In this document: piece after piece, positions 8,854 through 15,599 of the stretch
How positions within the stretch are numbered: position 1 is the stretch's first letter
Layout of the letters: the number at the start of each line of letters is the position of its first letter
From: Paenibacillus wynnii
GTDB lineage: Bacteria > Bacillota > Bacilli > Paenibacillales > Paenibacillaceae
NCBI RefSeq assembly: GCF_030812855.1
Contig: NZ_JAUSTK010000038.1
Location: 1 to 43,052 of the forward strand
DNA: 43,052 nucleotides
Direction of reading: 5' to 3'
Notes under the pieces: model-generated
Seen by the model: only the letters and a program-made list of their open reading frames with translations
Databases searched by the model: none
Told to the model about the DNA's origin: nothing
Program-made: the position numbers and the translations under genes

Positions 8854-9876
8854 ATGAATAGAGTAGTAAGAAAATGGTTAGTTGGAATATTGGTTGCTGG
8901 ATTACTGATGGTAGGAATAGCCCTCCCAGGGCAACAGGTATCCGCGGCAACCACATACACCTTTAAGGATGAAGTGACGAAGTTTACGTTCAAGGGGGGT
9001 CTTGTAAATATATCGGGATCTCACGTGGTTTGGCGGTCTAGGGGTACAACGGGTGCCGGTCAAATCTATTATGGAAACACGTCGACCGGCAAAACTCTTG
9101 CAGTGACAAAACACGGTAAACTTACGGATACGCCAGTGGTGGGCATTAATGGACGCGGTGAACCGATTGTTGTGTGGGCTGATAAAAGAGACTATAGCAC
9201 TGGAGAAAGTAATTTTAACTGGGATATCTACAGTTACAATGTCAAAACGCAGATCGAGACAAAGCTTAATACGGATACTGGTCAACATCGCATACCTTCT
9301 ATAGAAGGCAATTATATTGTCTGGCAGACTAACCCTCAATACGACATGCATTTATATGACCAGGTAAATGGTACCCTGACAGATTTAGGTAGGGGGAGAG
9401 ATCCAATAGTTAGGAACGGACGTATTGTCTACAAAGGAGAAATGGACGGAGATCTCTATGAATATGTGATATCATCCGGATCAACCCGCAAAATTCTTGA
9501 TCTACCATACACCTCCTATGTTGAGCGCTTTGTGTTCAACGGCAACCAAGCCCTTTGGAAACAACGGAATCTCGATCAGTATGGGAAGAATGTTTATCTC
9601 AATCTGGATGCGGTTAATCCCCAGCCGACTGATTTAACCCTACCAGTCATGCAGGGTAAAAGTGAATACAGGCAGATGAGTATTTCGAAGAGATACGCTG
9701 TTTGGCTGGAGACTTCTGGCGACAAAGTAATGTTAATGGGTGTAGACCTTGAGTTAGGAAATGCATTTAACTTGGGTGCGATAAAGGTAGCGCAATTTGT
9801 TGGCTTCAATGGGGAAAAGCTTGCTTTGGTTATAGATGACAAACTGGTTTACCGGAATATCGTGCGTAGTAATTAG
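8854..9876 (+). CDS. secreted TolB-like beta-propeller protein
   Basis: Encodes 340 residues from ATG 8854, preceded by AAGGGGGAGA. Residues 1-32 are a signal peptide (VAGLLMVGIALP core, VSA cleavage site). The mature part has repeated blades of the form I-x-G-N-x-I-V-W-Q with Trp/Tyr-rich strands (GSHVVWRS, EPIVVWADKRD, GNYIVWQTN, GNQALWKQ, KRYAVWLE), typical of TolB/DPP-type six-bladed propellers. No anchor or catalytic residues are evident, so it is probably an exported binding or structural protein. The c-di-GMP riboswitch directly upstream groups it with the SLH protein as a c-di-GMP-controlled surface or matrix factor. Confidence 0.85.
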   Translation: MNRVVRKWLVGILVAGLLMVGIALPGQQVSAATTYTFKDEVTKFTFKGGLVNISGSHVVWRSRGTTGAGQIYYGNTSTGKTLAVTKHGKLTDTPVVGINGRGEPIVVWADKRDYSTGESNFNWDIYSYNVKTQIETKLNTDTGQHRIPSIEGNYIVWQTNPQYDMHLYDQVNGTLTDLGRGRDPIVRNGRIVYKGEMDGDLYEYVISSGSTRKILDLPYTSYVERFVFNGNQALWKQRNLDQYGKNVYLNLDAVNPQPTDLTLPVMQGKSEYRQMSISKRYAVWLETSGDKVMLMGVDLELGNAFNLGAIKVAQFVGFNGEKLALVIDDKLVYRNIVRSN

Positions 9877-9900
9877 TAGGTAGACATAATGGAATAGAGA

Positions 9901-9944
9901 AGGCCCCGTTATCTAGCATTCAATTGGCTAGTTGATGGGGCTTT
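9901..9944 (+). terminator. rho-independent terminator
   Basis: AGGCCCC pairs with GGGGCTT, with an inner CTAGC/GCTAG helix, followed by TTTT. It ends the TolB-like transcription unit. Confidence 0.85.
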
Positions 9945-10161
9945 TAGTAGTTGATTGCTTAATAATTAATACTGACCATGGGAGCAATATATCTCTTTTG
10001 GTCTTTTTTTTATGGGAATAGGGTGTTAACCGATATGGCTCATTAATAAGGTTAAAATGATATAATCTAAAAAGGGCAAGTTTTACAAGGAAATCCCTGG
10101 ATAAATATAATGCGTGTGCAAAAGATGGCATGAGACCGGTATTAAAGTGTAGGGGGCAATC

Positions 10162-10788
10162 ATGAAAGTATGGTTACGACTTTTACTAATAGCAGTAATA
10201 ATATTTATTGTTTCATCAGTTGTTTGGTTTCTTCTAGGTTCTACGGCTTATTTTCAACGAGGGATGGATATTATAGGAACTACTTATTTGTTGGGTGCAG
10301 GTATTCCAGTTCTGTTGTTCGCTATATTATTTACCATTTTACTTACAAAAAGATGGTCTCCAACGGACGGAGTAGATTATGTTGGAATTTGTGTTGCACT
10401 AGTCATATCAACACTGCTCGCAGCCGCCCTGATCCAAAGTGTAAGCACTAACGGTTGGTCGAACGAAAATATAGAAAGTGACTCAATACAGATTACGGCA
10501 GATGAAAAGTATGAATATCGAACCGATTTAATTAATTTATTTCAAAGAAATAGTTCAGCACGGCTCTACCTAAAAGAAGTCGGCTTGGGGGAGGAAGTGT
10601 TCATTCCTGTTGATATTCAGACAGGCAAGATTGTAGGACTTGGGGTTAGTGAGGTCAATCACTGGGTGATGCTTGAACCCACGGATGAACCATCTCGTTA
10701 CATCCTGTATACCACAAAAGAACTTGGAATTCCTATAGAGAGATTTAAGATAGATACTGTAGCAGGAACTTCGGAAAGAGTGGAGTAA
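10162..10788 (+). CDS. membrane protein of unknown function
   Basis: Encodes 208 residues from ATG 10162, with AGGGGG upstream. Three hydrophobic segments are visible (about 5-27, 42-65 and 75-95), followed by a soluble domain of about 110 residues with no Cys and no recognised motif (FIPVDIQTGKIVGLGVSEV, RYILYTTKELGIP). I do not recognise the family. It stands alone between two terminators. Confidence 0.7.
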   Translation: MKVWLRLLLIAVIIFIVSSVVWFLLGSTAYFQRGMDIIGTTYLLGAGIPVLLFAILFTILLTKRWSPTDGVDYVGICVALVISTLLAAALIQSVSTNGWSNENIESDSIQITADEKYEYRTDLINLFQRNSSARLYLKEVGLGEEVFIPVDIQTGKIVGLGVSEVNHWVMLEPTDEPSRYILYTTKELGIPIERFKIDTVAGTSERVE

Positions 10789-10802
10789 ATTGCTTGAAAA
10801 TT

Positions 10803-10836
10803 ACCACATGCGAGTTACATGCTACTGTGGTTTTCT
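10803..10836 (+). terminator. possible rho-independent terminator
   Basis: ACCACA (10803-10808) pairs with TGTGGT (10826-10831), with an imperfect inner part, followed by TTTTCTTATTTT. Medium quality. Confidence 0.6.
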
Positions 10837-10870
10837 TATTTTCAGACAAATAATATTAGGAGTGTCTTAT

Positions 10871-11163
10871 ATGAAGCTTGACCAAGCCCTAATTCAGTGA
10901 TTAGTACATTAGCAATTGATCAAATAGCTTTAGGTACTCCTTGGTTTAAGATTGTATTTATTTATGAATATGAGAATCGAGAAGCACTGGAAAAAGACAG
11001 AATGATATTATATAAAAAATTCAAGAAAGTTTATTTTGATGGGGAAGTCGTTGAGATTATAACTGGGAATATTTACATTGTTACTTCTAAAGATAAAGGG
11101 GAGAGGGAATCTAAGATCGAAAAGCAGCTAAGGGATATATGTATAAATAAGGGTGGGAACTGA
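10871..11163 (+). pseudogene. small unknown gene broken by a frameshift near its start
   Basis: AGGAG stands nine bases before ATG 10871, a normal start, but that frame stops after nine codons (MKLDQALIQ) at 10898-10900. The downstream frame, one base earlier, stays open from 10897 to 11163 (88 codons: TLAIDQIALGTPWFKIVFIY and on) and has no RBS of its own. A single lost base around 10890-10897 explains both facts. The rejoined product would be about 97 residues, charged and soluble, of unknown family. Its TGA overlaps the next gene's ATG by one base, as in a translationally coupled operon. A sequencing error is the alternative to true decay. Confidence 0.6.
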
Positions 11164-11464
11164 TGAAAGTTAAAAAAATCGAATATCCAACTGCACTCTC
11201 AAAAATAGTAGATATTCATGATAATAATATGGATGTATTTATTGAACTTGAGGATGGAACCCATATTACTGTTGTTGTTAGTACACCGTTAAATTTACCA
11301 AAGAGAATATTGAGCAAGCGATTGAAAATTATGCTGAGGGGGACGCATTCTGGTTAAAACTATTATTTGTTGCAGATGTTGATAGAGAATTTATTGACAT
11401 GGACAGAATAGAACAATGTATTAAGAAAATAAAAAAAGATAATGAAGAGATAAAGCTAAGCTAA
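11163..11464 (+). pseudogene. small unknown gene broken by a one-base deletion
   Basis: ATG 11163 opens a frame that ends early at 11357. The natural continuation is in the -1 frame: after PLNLPK the peptide resumes as ENIEQAIENYAEGDAFWL and runs to a TAA at 11462-11464 (ending KKIKKDNEEIKLS). One missing A in the short A run at 11300-11302 restores a single acidic protein of about 100 residues. I do not recognise the family. Size, charge and position in a row of small coupled genes recall bacterial immunity-type proteins, but that is only an impression. Confidence 0.65.
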
Positions 11465-11490
11465 GATTTTATAAGAGGAGAATGGAAGGC

Positions 11491-12040
11491 ATGAGAACCA
11501 AAGTATTACTAGTTCTATTATCTATTGTCTTATTGCTAATCTCTTGCAGTTCCACTACTAGATTGATGAATTATGAAATTGTGGATGCAGCATATTCAAC
11601 AAATAAAGTGAAAATAAACTACCCCAATATAAACAATATGAAAAATAAAAACAAACAAACTAAATTGAATGAACTATTAGAGACTGAAGCCTTAAAAATT
11701 TTAGAGTTAGTAGATGTAACTAATGCGAGTATGGGTATTTCTTATCGAATAATGAACCAAAGTGATTATTTATTGAGCATCCAATATTTTGGGGATACAT
11801 ACTCTGAGGGAGCGGCATATCCAATAAATATTTTTTATACTACGCGAAGGAGTACTTGAAGGTATCATAAGCAACTTAAGTAAAGAAGATTTACTTAATC
11901 AAACGAATACATATAGCTATATAACACAAGATGCTTTAGGTATAAGTATGACTGTTCCACATGCTTTAGGCGACCATTTTGAGATGGAAATAAAGTTTAA
12001 GGATTTAGATGACAACATAAAGAAAGAAAATATATTTTAG
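11491..12040 (+). pseudogene. lipoprotein with DUF4163/PdaC-like domain, frameshifted
   Basis: ATG 11491 has an AGGAG nine bases upstream. Residues 1-23 are a lipoprotein signal (VLLVLLSIVLLLISC). The following part, with NYPNINNM and later SIQYFGDTYSEGAAYP, resembles the DUF4163/DUF3298-type domain found in PdaC and RsiV relatives. The frame stops at 11857-11859, while the +1 frame carries the missing second half (LREGVLEGIISNLSKEDL through MTVPHALGDHFEMEIKF) to a TAG at 12038-12040. The break lies near 11830-11850, possibly with a few codons lost. It is the third broken gene in a row. Confidence 0.6.
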
Positions 12041-12066
12041 GGAAATTAGTTTGGGGATAATCTATT

Positions 12067-12567
12067 ATGAAAATTAAATTCAGAAATATCTTAAGAATAT
12101 GCTTTTTTATAATTCTATGTTTAATCGTAACAGTCTTATTACTTAGATATGAAGGTTATGAACTAAGAGCGATACTCATCGGACTAATACGTGAGTGGCT
12201 TGCTTTTTATTTGGTTTTAGTGGAATTAACATTATTTTCAATGAGGAAGTTCAAATCATTTAATGAATTGTGGAAAAGAGTGGTTTTTGTCAGCATAAGT
12301 GGATTTCCCTATATTATTTTATTTCTTTTTATGATCAGTAGTATATATAAAATTTCAATGGATGCATTTGTGTTAGGTTATCATTCCAAAGAAGTTATGA
12401 TTATCGATCGTAACTGGAAGTACAGATCCAGCGACAAAGTTACGATTGAAGTCGATGGTGAAATATACACGTATTCCCTGAACCCAAGTTATACTGAAGC
12501 TGAAAAGGGCAAATCTTATCAAGCTAATTTATTTACAATGTCCAAAATAATAATCGTCGTAAAATAA
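12067..12567 (+). CDS. membrane protein of unknown function
   Basis: Encodes 166 residues from ATG 12067. Three hydrophobic segments (about 10-27, 38-58 and 75-100) are followed by a short extracytoplasmic domain (WKYRSSDKVTIEVDGEIYTY). AT-rich and basic at the N-terminus. No family recognised. It follows the frameshifted lipoprotein gene by 26 bases and may have belonged to the same operon, but unlike its neighbours it is intact. Confidence 0.65.
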   Translation: MKIKFRNILRICFFIILCLIVTVLLLRYEGYELRAILIGLIREWLAFYLVLVELTLFSMRKFKSFNELWKRVVFVSISGFPYIILFLFMISSIYKISMDAFVLGYHSKEVMIIDRNWKYRSSDKVTIEVDGEIYTYSLNPSYTEAEKGKSYQANLFTMSKIIIVVK

Positions 12568-12592
12568 AGGTGTCCAAGGAGGTGACTCGCTG

Positions 12593-13441
12593 ATGGTACG
12601 TGTCCAAATGCTTGGCAGACAGCTATTTAGAAAACAAAAGTTAGTGATTAGTGTATTGCTCCTCATTTGTTTGTCCATTGGGGTTATAACACCGCCAGCA
12701 AATGCTGAGTCTAGTCGGGGAGATCAGGTCATGCCGATATCAATCGATGGGTATTATGTCCTTTTTCCGGGAGAGAGTGCGCCTTTTGTGAAAGCCGGTA
12801 AATTAATGGTTCCGATACGTTCATTTGTCGATGTAATTGGAGCGAATCTGATGTATAAGCCCCAAACGAAAATGTCTACTGTGTCCTTATTGGGACGATC
12901 GGTTGGAAACATAAAAGCTGGAAAACCAGATGCTGTATTCGATGGAGATATGGGTTTCTCTTTGGGTGCTGAGCCGGAGCTGCGATATGGAATGTTATTT
13001 GTTCCAGCAATCCCCGTTCTTCGTGAATTACAGTACCGTTGGGAAATACAAAGCAATAATCTCAACCGGCCAACGATTGGTATTCATTTTAGAGAGAATA
13101 TGAATGTTCTTCTAGCGCGGATAGTACCTCCGGTAGATAAGGCTCTTTTCCCAACGGAGACGACAGTGCATCCGTATCCATTGTATCCGAATAGGCTCAC
13201 ACAGGAAGTATCTGGTAAAGAATACAAACTGAAATTAAGTGTTCAGAATACATCGGACTCAGTTATATCTAAAGGTAGTGCCGAGTTAGAGTTGATATTT
13301 GTGGACAGCCAAGGTAAATCAATACTGCGTAAGCTGATAGGACCGGATTCATCAACGCCGAAAGCAGCAGAATTGTCCCTTGACTTCCTGATTCCGGCGA
13401 AGGTTGAATATGTGTTATTTCGTGCACGGACGGTGAAGTAG
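12593..13441 (+). CDS. secreted copper-amine-oxidase-type stalk domain protein
   Basis: Encodes 282 residues from ATG 12593, preceded by a near-perfect AAGGAGGTGA. The signal peptide is at about 1-39 (VLLLICLSIGVIT, cleavage after ANA). Residues about 50-165 carry the stalk-domain pattern of the Cu_amine_oxidN1 family: GYYVLFPGESAPFVKAGKLM, VPIRSFVDVIGANLMY and LFVPAIPVLRELQYRWE. This domain is not an oxidase and is common in Paenibacillus exoproteins. Residues 195-282 form a separate beta-rich C-terminal domain (YKLKLSVQNTSDSVISKGSA). No metal or catalytic residues are evident, so a wall-associated role is likely. Confidence 0.82.
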   Translation: MVRVQMLGRQLFRKQKLVISVLLLICLSIGVITPPANAESSRGDQVMPISIDGYYVLFPGESAPFVKAGKLMVPIRSFVDVIGANLMYKPQTKMSTVSLLGRSVGNIKAGKPDAVFDGDMGFSLGAEPELRYGMLFVPAIPVLRELQYRWEIQSNNLNRPTIGIHFRENMNVLLARIVPPVDKALFPTETTVHPYPLYPNRLTQEVSGKEYKLKLSVQNTSDSVISKGSAELELIFVDSQGKSILRKLIGPDSSTPKAAELSLDFLIPAKVEYVLFRARTVK

Positions 13442-13553
13442 TTATATAAACTGAACAAAAAAAATAACAGAAAGCGAAAAGGAACGAAAGTCCAAATCTT
13501 CACTGTAGTGACGCCTGAGCCTTAAGTTAATATCTTAAGTTCATCTTATCTAA

Positions 13554-14048
13554 CTACAGCAATTTCTCCATTACCATCACATCAATATACTTGTTGTCCA
13601 TAACGCCTTGTTTCTCCAATACACCCACTTCTCGGTAGCCCATTTTTCGATATAAGCCCTGGCCGTTCTGGTTGAAGGGGAAGGTATAGAGTACAATTTT
13701 ATGAAAATGGAGCTCTGCTGCTGCGGTTTCCAGTGACTGCAGGAGCGAAGTGCCAACGCCTTGCCCACGGAATTTACGGTCAATGTAAACGGAGAGGTCT
13801 GCAACGCCGCTATAAGCACAACGATGGGAATATGGGTTAAGGGAAGCCCAACCGGCCACCTCGTAGTCCAGCACAGCCACCAATACAAGATACCGCCCTT
13901 GATGTTCTTGGAACCATGCTTCCATATACTTTAGGTCTTTAACTTCTGTCTCCAGTGTGGCGATACGATCCTCAATACCTTGATTATAAATCCGAAGAAT
14001 ACTCTCGATGTCACCGTAAGTGGCTTGCCGAACAGGTAGTGTAGTCAT
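13554..14048 (-). CDS. GNAT N-acetyltransferase (phosphinothricin acetyltransferase-like)
   Basis: Encodes 164 residues. The GNAT fold is clear: N-terminal VRQATYGDIESILRIYN, acetyl-CoA loop RKFRGQGVGTSLLQ around residue 95 (R-x-x-G-x-G/A), and a C-terminal LYRKMGYREVGVLEKQG segment. The N-terminus (IYNQGIEDRIATLET) and the SVYIDRKFRGQGVG region match the PAT/Bar-like subfamily, whose members acetylate small amino compounds such as phosphinothricin, methionine sulfone or arsinothricin. The substrate here is unknown. It lies 55 bases downstream of the MarR gene with its own RBS (AGGGAGGATC) and a palindrome in the gap. Confidence 0.85.
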   Translation of the reverse strand: MTTLPVRQATYGDIESILRIYNQGIEDRIATLETEVKDLKYMEAWFQEHQGRYLVLVAVLDYEVAGWASLNPYSHRCAYSGVADLSVYIDRKFRGQGVGTSLLQSLETAAAELHFHKIVLYTFPFNQNGQGLYRKMGYREVGVLEKQGVMDNKYIDVMVMEKLL

Positions 14049-14073
14049 TCTTTGATCCTCCCTGGCTTATAGC

Positions 14074-14086
14074 TTGCAAAATGCAA
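14074..14086. promoter_or_regulatory. palindrome between marR and GNAT genes, candidate operator
   Basis: TTGCA-AAA-TGCAA is a perfect 5-bp inverted repeat in the 55-base gap. The same 13-mer with one change occurs at 14590-14602 in the MarR promoter. Two matching palindromes in one small operon suggest a shared repressor site, most simply for the MarR protein encoded there. Confidence 0.5.
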
Positions 14087-14103
14087 ATACATCTCCAGAG
14101 AAA

Positions 14104-14553
14104 TCACCCGGTTATAGGTGCACAACATCTGCTTGATTTCCCCATAGCATCATTAAACAGCTTCACAGACCGCAATACCGTTTCCTTCTCATATTCAGTC
14201 ATATGGGAGAAGACTTCATCGAGGTAATTGTTCATTTCCTGATCAATGGTGGTAGCTACCATTTTTCCCGCTGCAGTCAGTGAAAGAGTGAAGACTCTTC
14301 GATCACTGGGATCGGGTGTTTTCTTGACCAAATTCATTTTAACAAGTGATTGAACTTGTCGGCTAAAAGTAGTTATATCCGTTGCCAGAATTTCTGCAAC
14401 CTGCTGCATGGAAGGGTTATGCTGCCGATCTATTTCATATAACAGATGGCTTTGTACTAAGGAAATGTCACAACCGCATACAGTACAGCAGTTTCTATTC
14501 AGCAGGCCAAAGCGCCGGGTCATCATTTGGAACAATTCACGTCCATTTTCCAT
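14104..14553 (-). CDS. MarR-family regulator with cysteine clusters
   Basis: Encodes 149 residues from ATG 14553, which has AGGTG six bases upstream (a GTG three codons earlier is less likely). The winged helix is clear: PSMQQVAEILATDITTFSRQ recognition region and the wing DPSDRRVFTLSLTAAGK. Unusual are six cysteines placed at the ends: CCTVCGC at residues 22-28 and CC at 143-144. In MarR relatives, clustered thiols usually sense oxidants, electrophiles or metal(loid)s, so a thiol-reactive signal is plausible (inference). It heads a two-gene operon with the GNAT gene and has a promoter with two candidate operators upstream. Confidence 0.88.
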   Translation of the reverse strand: MENGRELFQMMTRRFGLLNRNCCTVCGCDISLVQSHLLYEIDRQHNPSMQQVAEILATDITTFSRQVQSLVKMNLVKKTPDPSDRRVFTLSLTAAGKMVATTIDQEMNNYLDEVFSHMTEYEKETVLRSVKLFNDAMGKSSRCCAPITG

Positions 14554-14570
14554 TAAAATCACCTCATGTA

Positions 14571-14602
14571 ATAGTTATAGCTTAACTATTTGCAAAATAC
14601 AA
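14571..14602 (-). promoter_or_regulatory. promoter and operator region of the marR-GNAT operon
   Basis: On the minus strand, TTGTAT and TATAAC are spaced by 17 bases. The -10 lies inside an inverted repeat ATAGTTA/TAACTAT (14571-14577 and 14583-14589), and the -35 overlaps TTGCAAAATACAA (14590-14602), a one-mismatch copy of the palindrome at 14074-14086. This layout suits repression by the MarR protein. Confidence 0.55.
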
Positions 14603-14609
14603 CTAGTTT

Positions 14610-14869
14610 TTGGTGTTGATGACCAAGTTTACCAGCACGTTAAACCTGATGTTGTAACGATGGATATTACGATGCCTGATATGGATGGAGTTACAGCCGT
14701 TAAGAGAATTCTTGAGATGGATCCTAAGGCTAAGATCATTATGTGCAGTGCTATGGGACAAACAGGAATGGTCATGGAAGCCTTGAAGGCTGGGGCTAAG
14801 GATTTTGTTGTAAAACCTTTTCAAATTGAACGTTTATTGCAATCTATTGATAAGCAATTATCATCATAA
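14610..14869 (+). pseudogene. cheY: cheY-like receiver, N-terminal half missing
   Basis: The frame from about 14616 to a TAA at 14867 gives VKPDVVTMDITMPDMDGV, then IIMCSAMGQTGMVMEALKAG and AKDFVVKPF. These are the phospho-acceptor Asp region, the Ser/Thr switch and the conserved Lys of a CheY of the CheX-associated type. The first 40 or so residues, including the DD acidic pair of strand 1, are absent. The DNA just upstream is the promoter of the divergent marR operon. The reading frame remains open backwards into marR, so no native start exists. It is a 5'-truncated relic created by a rearrangement at about 14605-14615. Confidence 0.85.
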
Positions 14870-14892
14870 AATAGAAGGGAAGTGCCGATAAA

Positions 14893-15160
14893 ATGAGTAT
14901 AGAAGAAGTACATTTAAATGCTATTCTCACCGGATTAGAGAAAGTGTTAACACAGTATTTGGCCTTAACCTTTCGTGCGGGAGAAGCCTTGCTTCAACAG
15001 CCATCAGTGCATACGGATAACGTGTCAGTCATGGTTGGAATGACGGGTGATGTCCGCGGTGAGGTAATTCTGAGTATGGATTATGATGTTTTAAAAAACA
15101 TTATTGGCATTATGTGCGGTTATAAGGTGGAGACGATTGACGATATGGGCTGGAGTGCCT
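14893..15160 (+). pseudogene. cheX: cheX-like chemotaxis phosphatase, C-terminal part missing
   Basis: It starts normally: AAGGGAAGTG stands before ATG 14893, and 23 bases separate it from the cheY relic. About 88 residues match the first half of CheX (SVMVGMTGDVRGEVILSMDY, IIGIMCGYKVETIDDMG). The homology ends at DDMGWSA, just before the segment that would carry the E-x-x-N active-site motif of CheX/CheC phosphatases. The frame then reads foreign sequence (CRCCAYT) and stops at 15183. It therefore cannot dephosphorylate CheY and is a 3'-truncated relic. Confidence 0.8.
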
Positions 15161-15161
15161 G

Positions 15162-15526
15162 CAGGTGTTGCGCTTATACGTAATTTTATCATTAATGTGC
15201 ATTGTGGTTATGGGGCGACTTGCCAACTGGATGAACCCCTCTGACCCTAGCCCGGATGTTATAGAGATCACTGTCTTTGGAATAGGTTCGCTGTTACTGG
15301 GAGCCACCTTTTTATCAGAGAGGATCAAGAGAAAGCCGGATTCGTGGTTATCACATATCTTTGGTTTATTTCGTCGGCCGCATTCACCTCTCTAATTCAG
15401 CAGCATTACGAATCCATGCTGCTTATTACCATCCTCATGATGTATTTTGTGATCAGCCAGGTTGTTTCTTCCTTTAAGCAGCTGCAAATCTATCGAAACA
15501 GTGGTCAGAGTACCCCTGCTTCTTAA
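15162..15526 (+). pseudogene. fragment of an unknown membrane protein with a frameshift
   Basis: Two hydrophobic frames overlap. The first (from about 15162) gives LRLYVILSLMCIVVMGRL and VFGIGSLLLGATFLSERIKR. The second, in another frame from about 15335, gives GFVVITYLWFISSAAF and MLLITILMMYFVISQVVS and ends at a TAA 15524-15526. Joined at about 15335 (ERIKRK/GFVVITYLWF) they form one plausible protein with four membrane segments. No start codon with an RBS is seen, and the 5' side abuts the cheX relic directly, so it is truncated as well. Family not recognised. Confidence 0.5.
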
Positions 15527-15599
15527 GCGGGGGGTGATTGAAGCCTTTATTTTTGCACTAAAATGGTTAGAAATGACATTAAAGGAAGTGAGAGCATAG

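Noticed and set aside
13510..13550. CTTAAG hairpin after the stalk-domain gene as terminator
   Set aside because: The stem is six AT-rich pairs without a T run on either strand.
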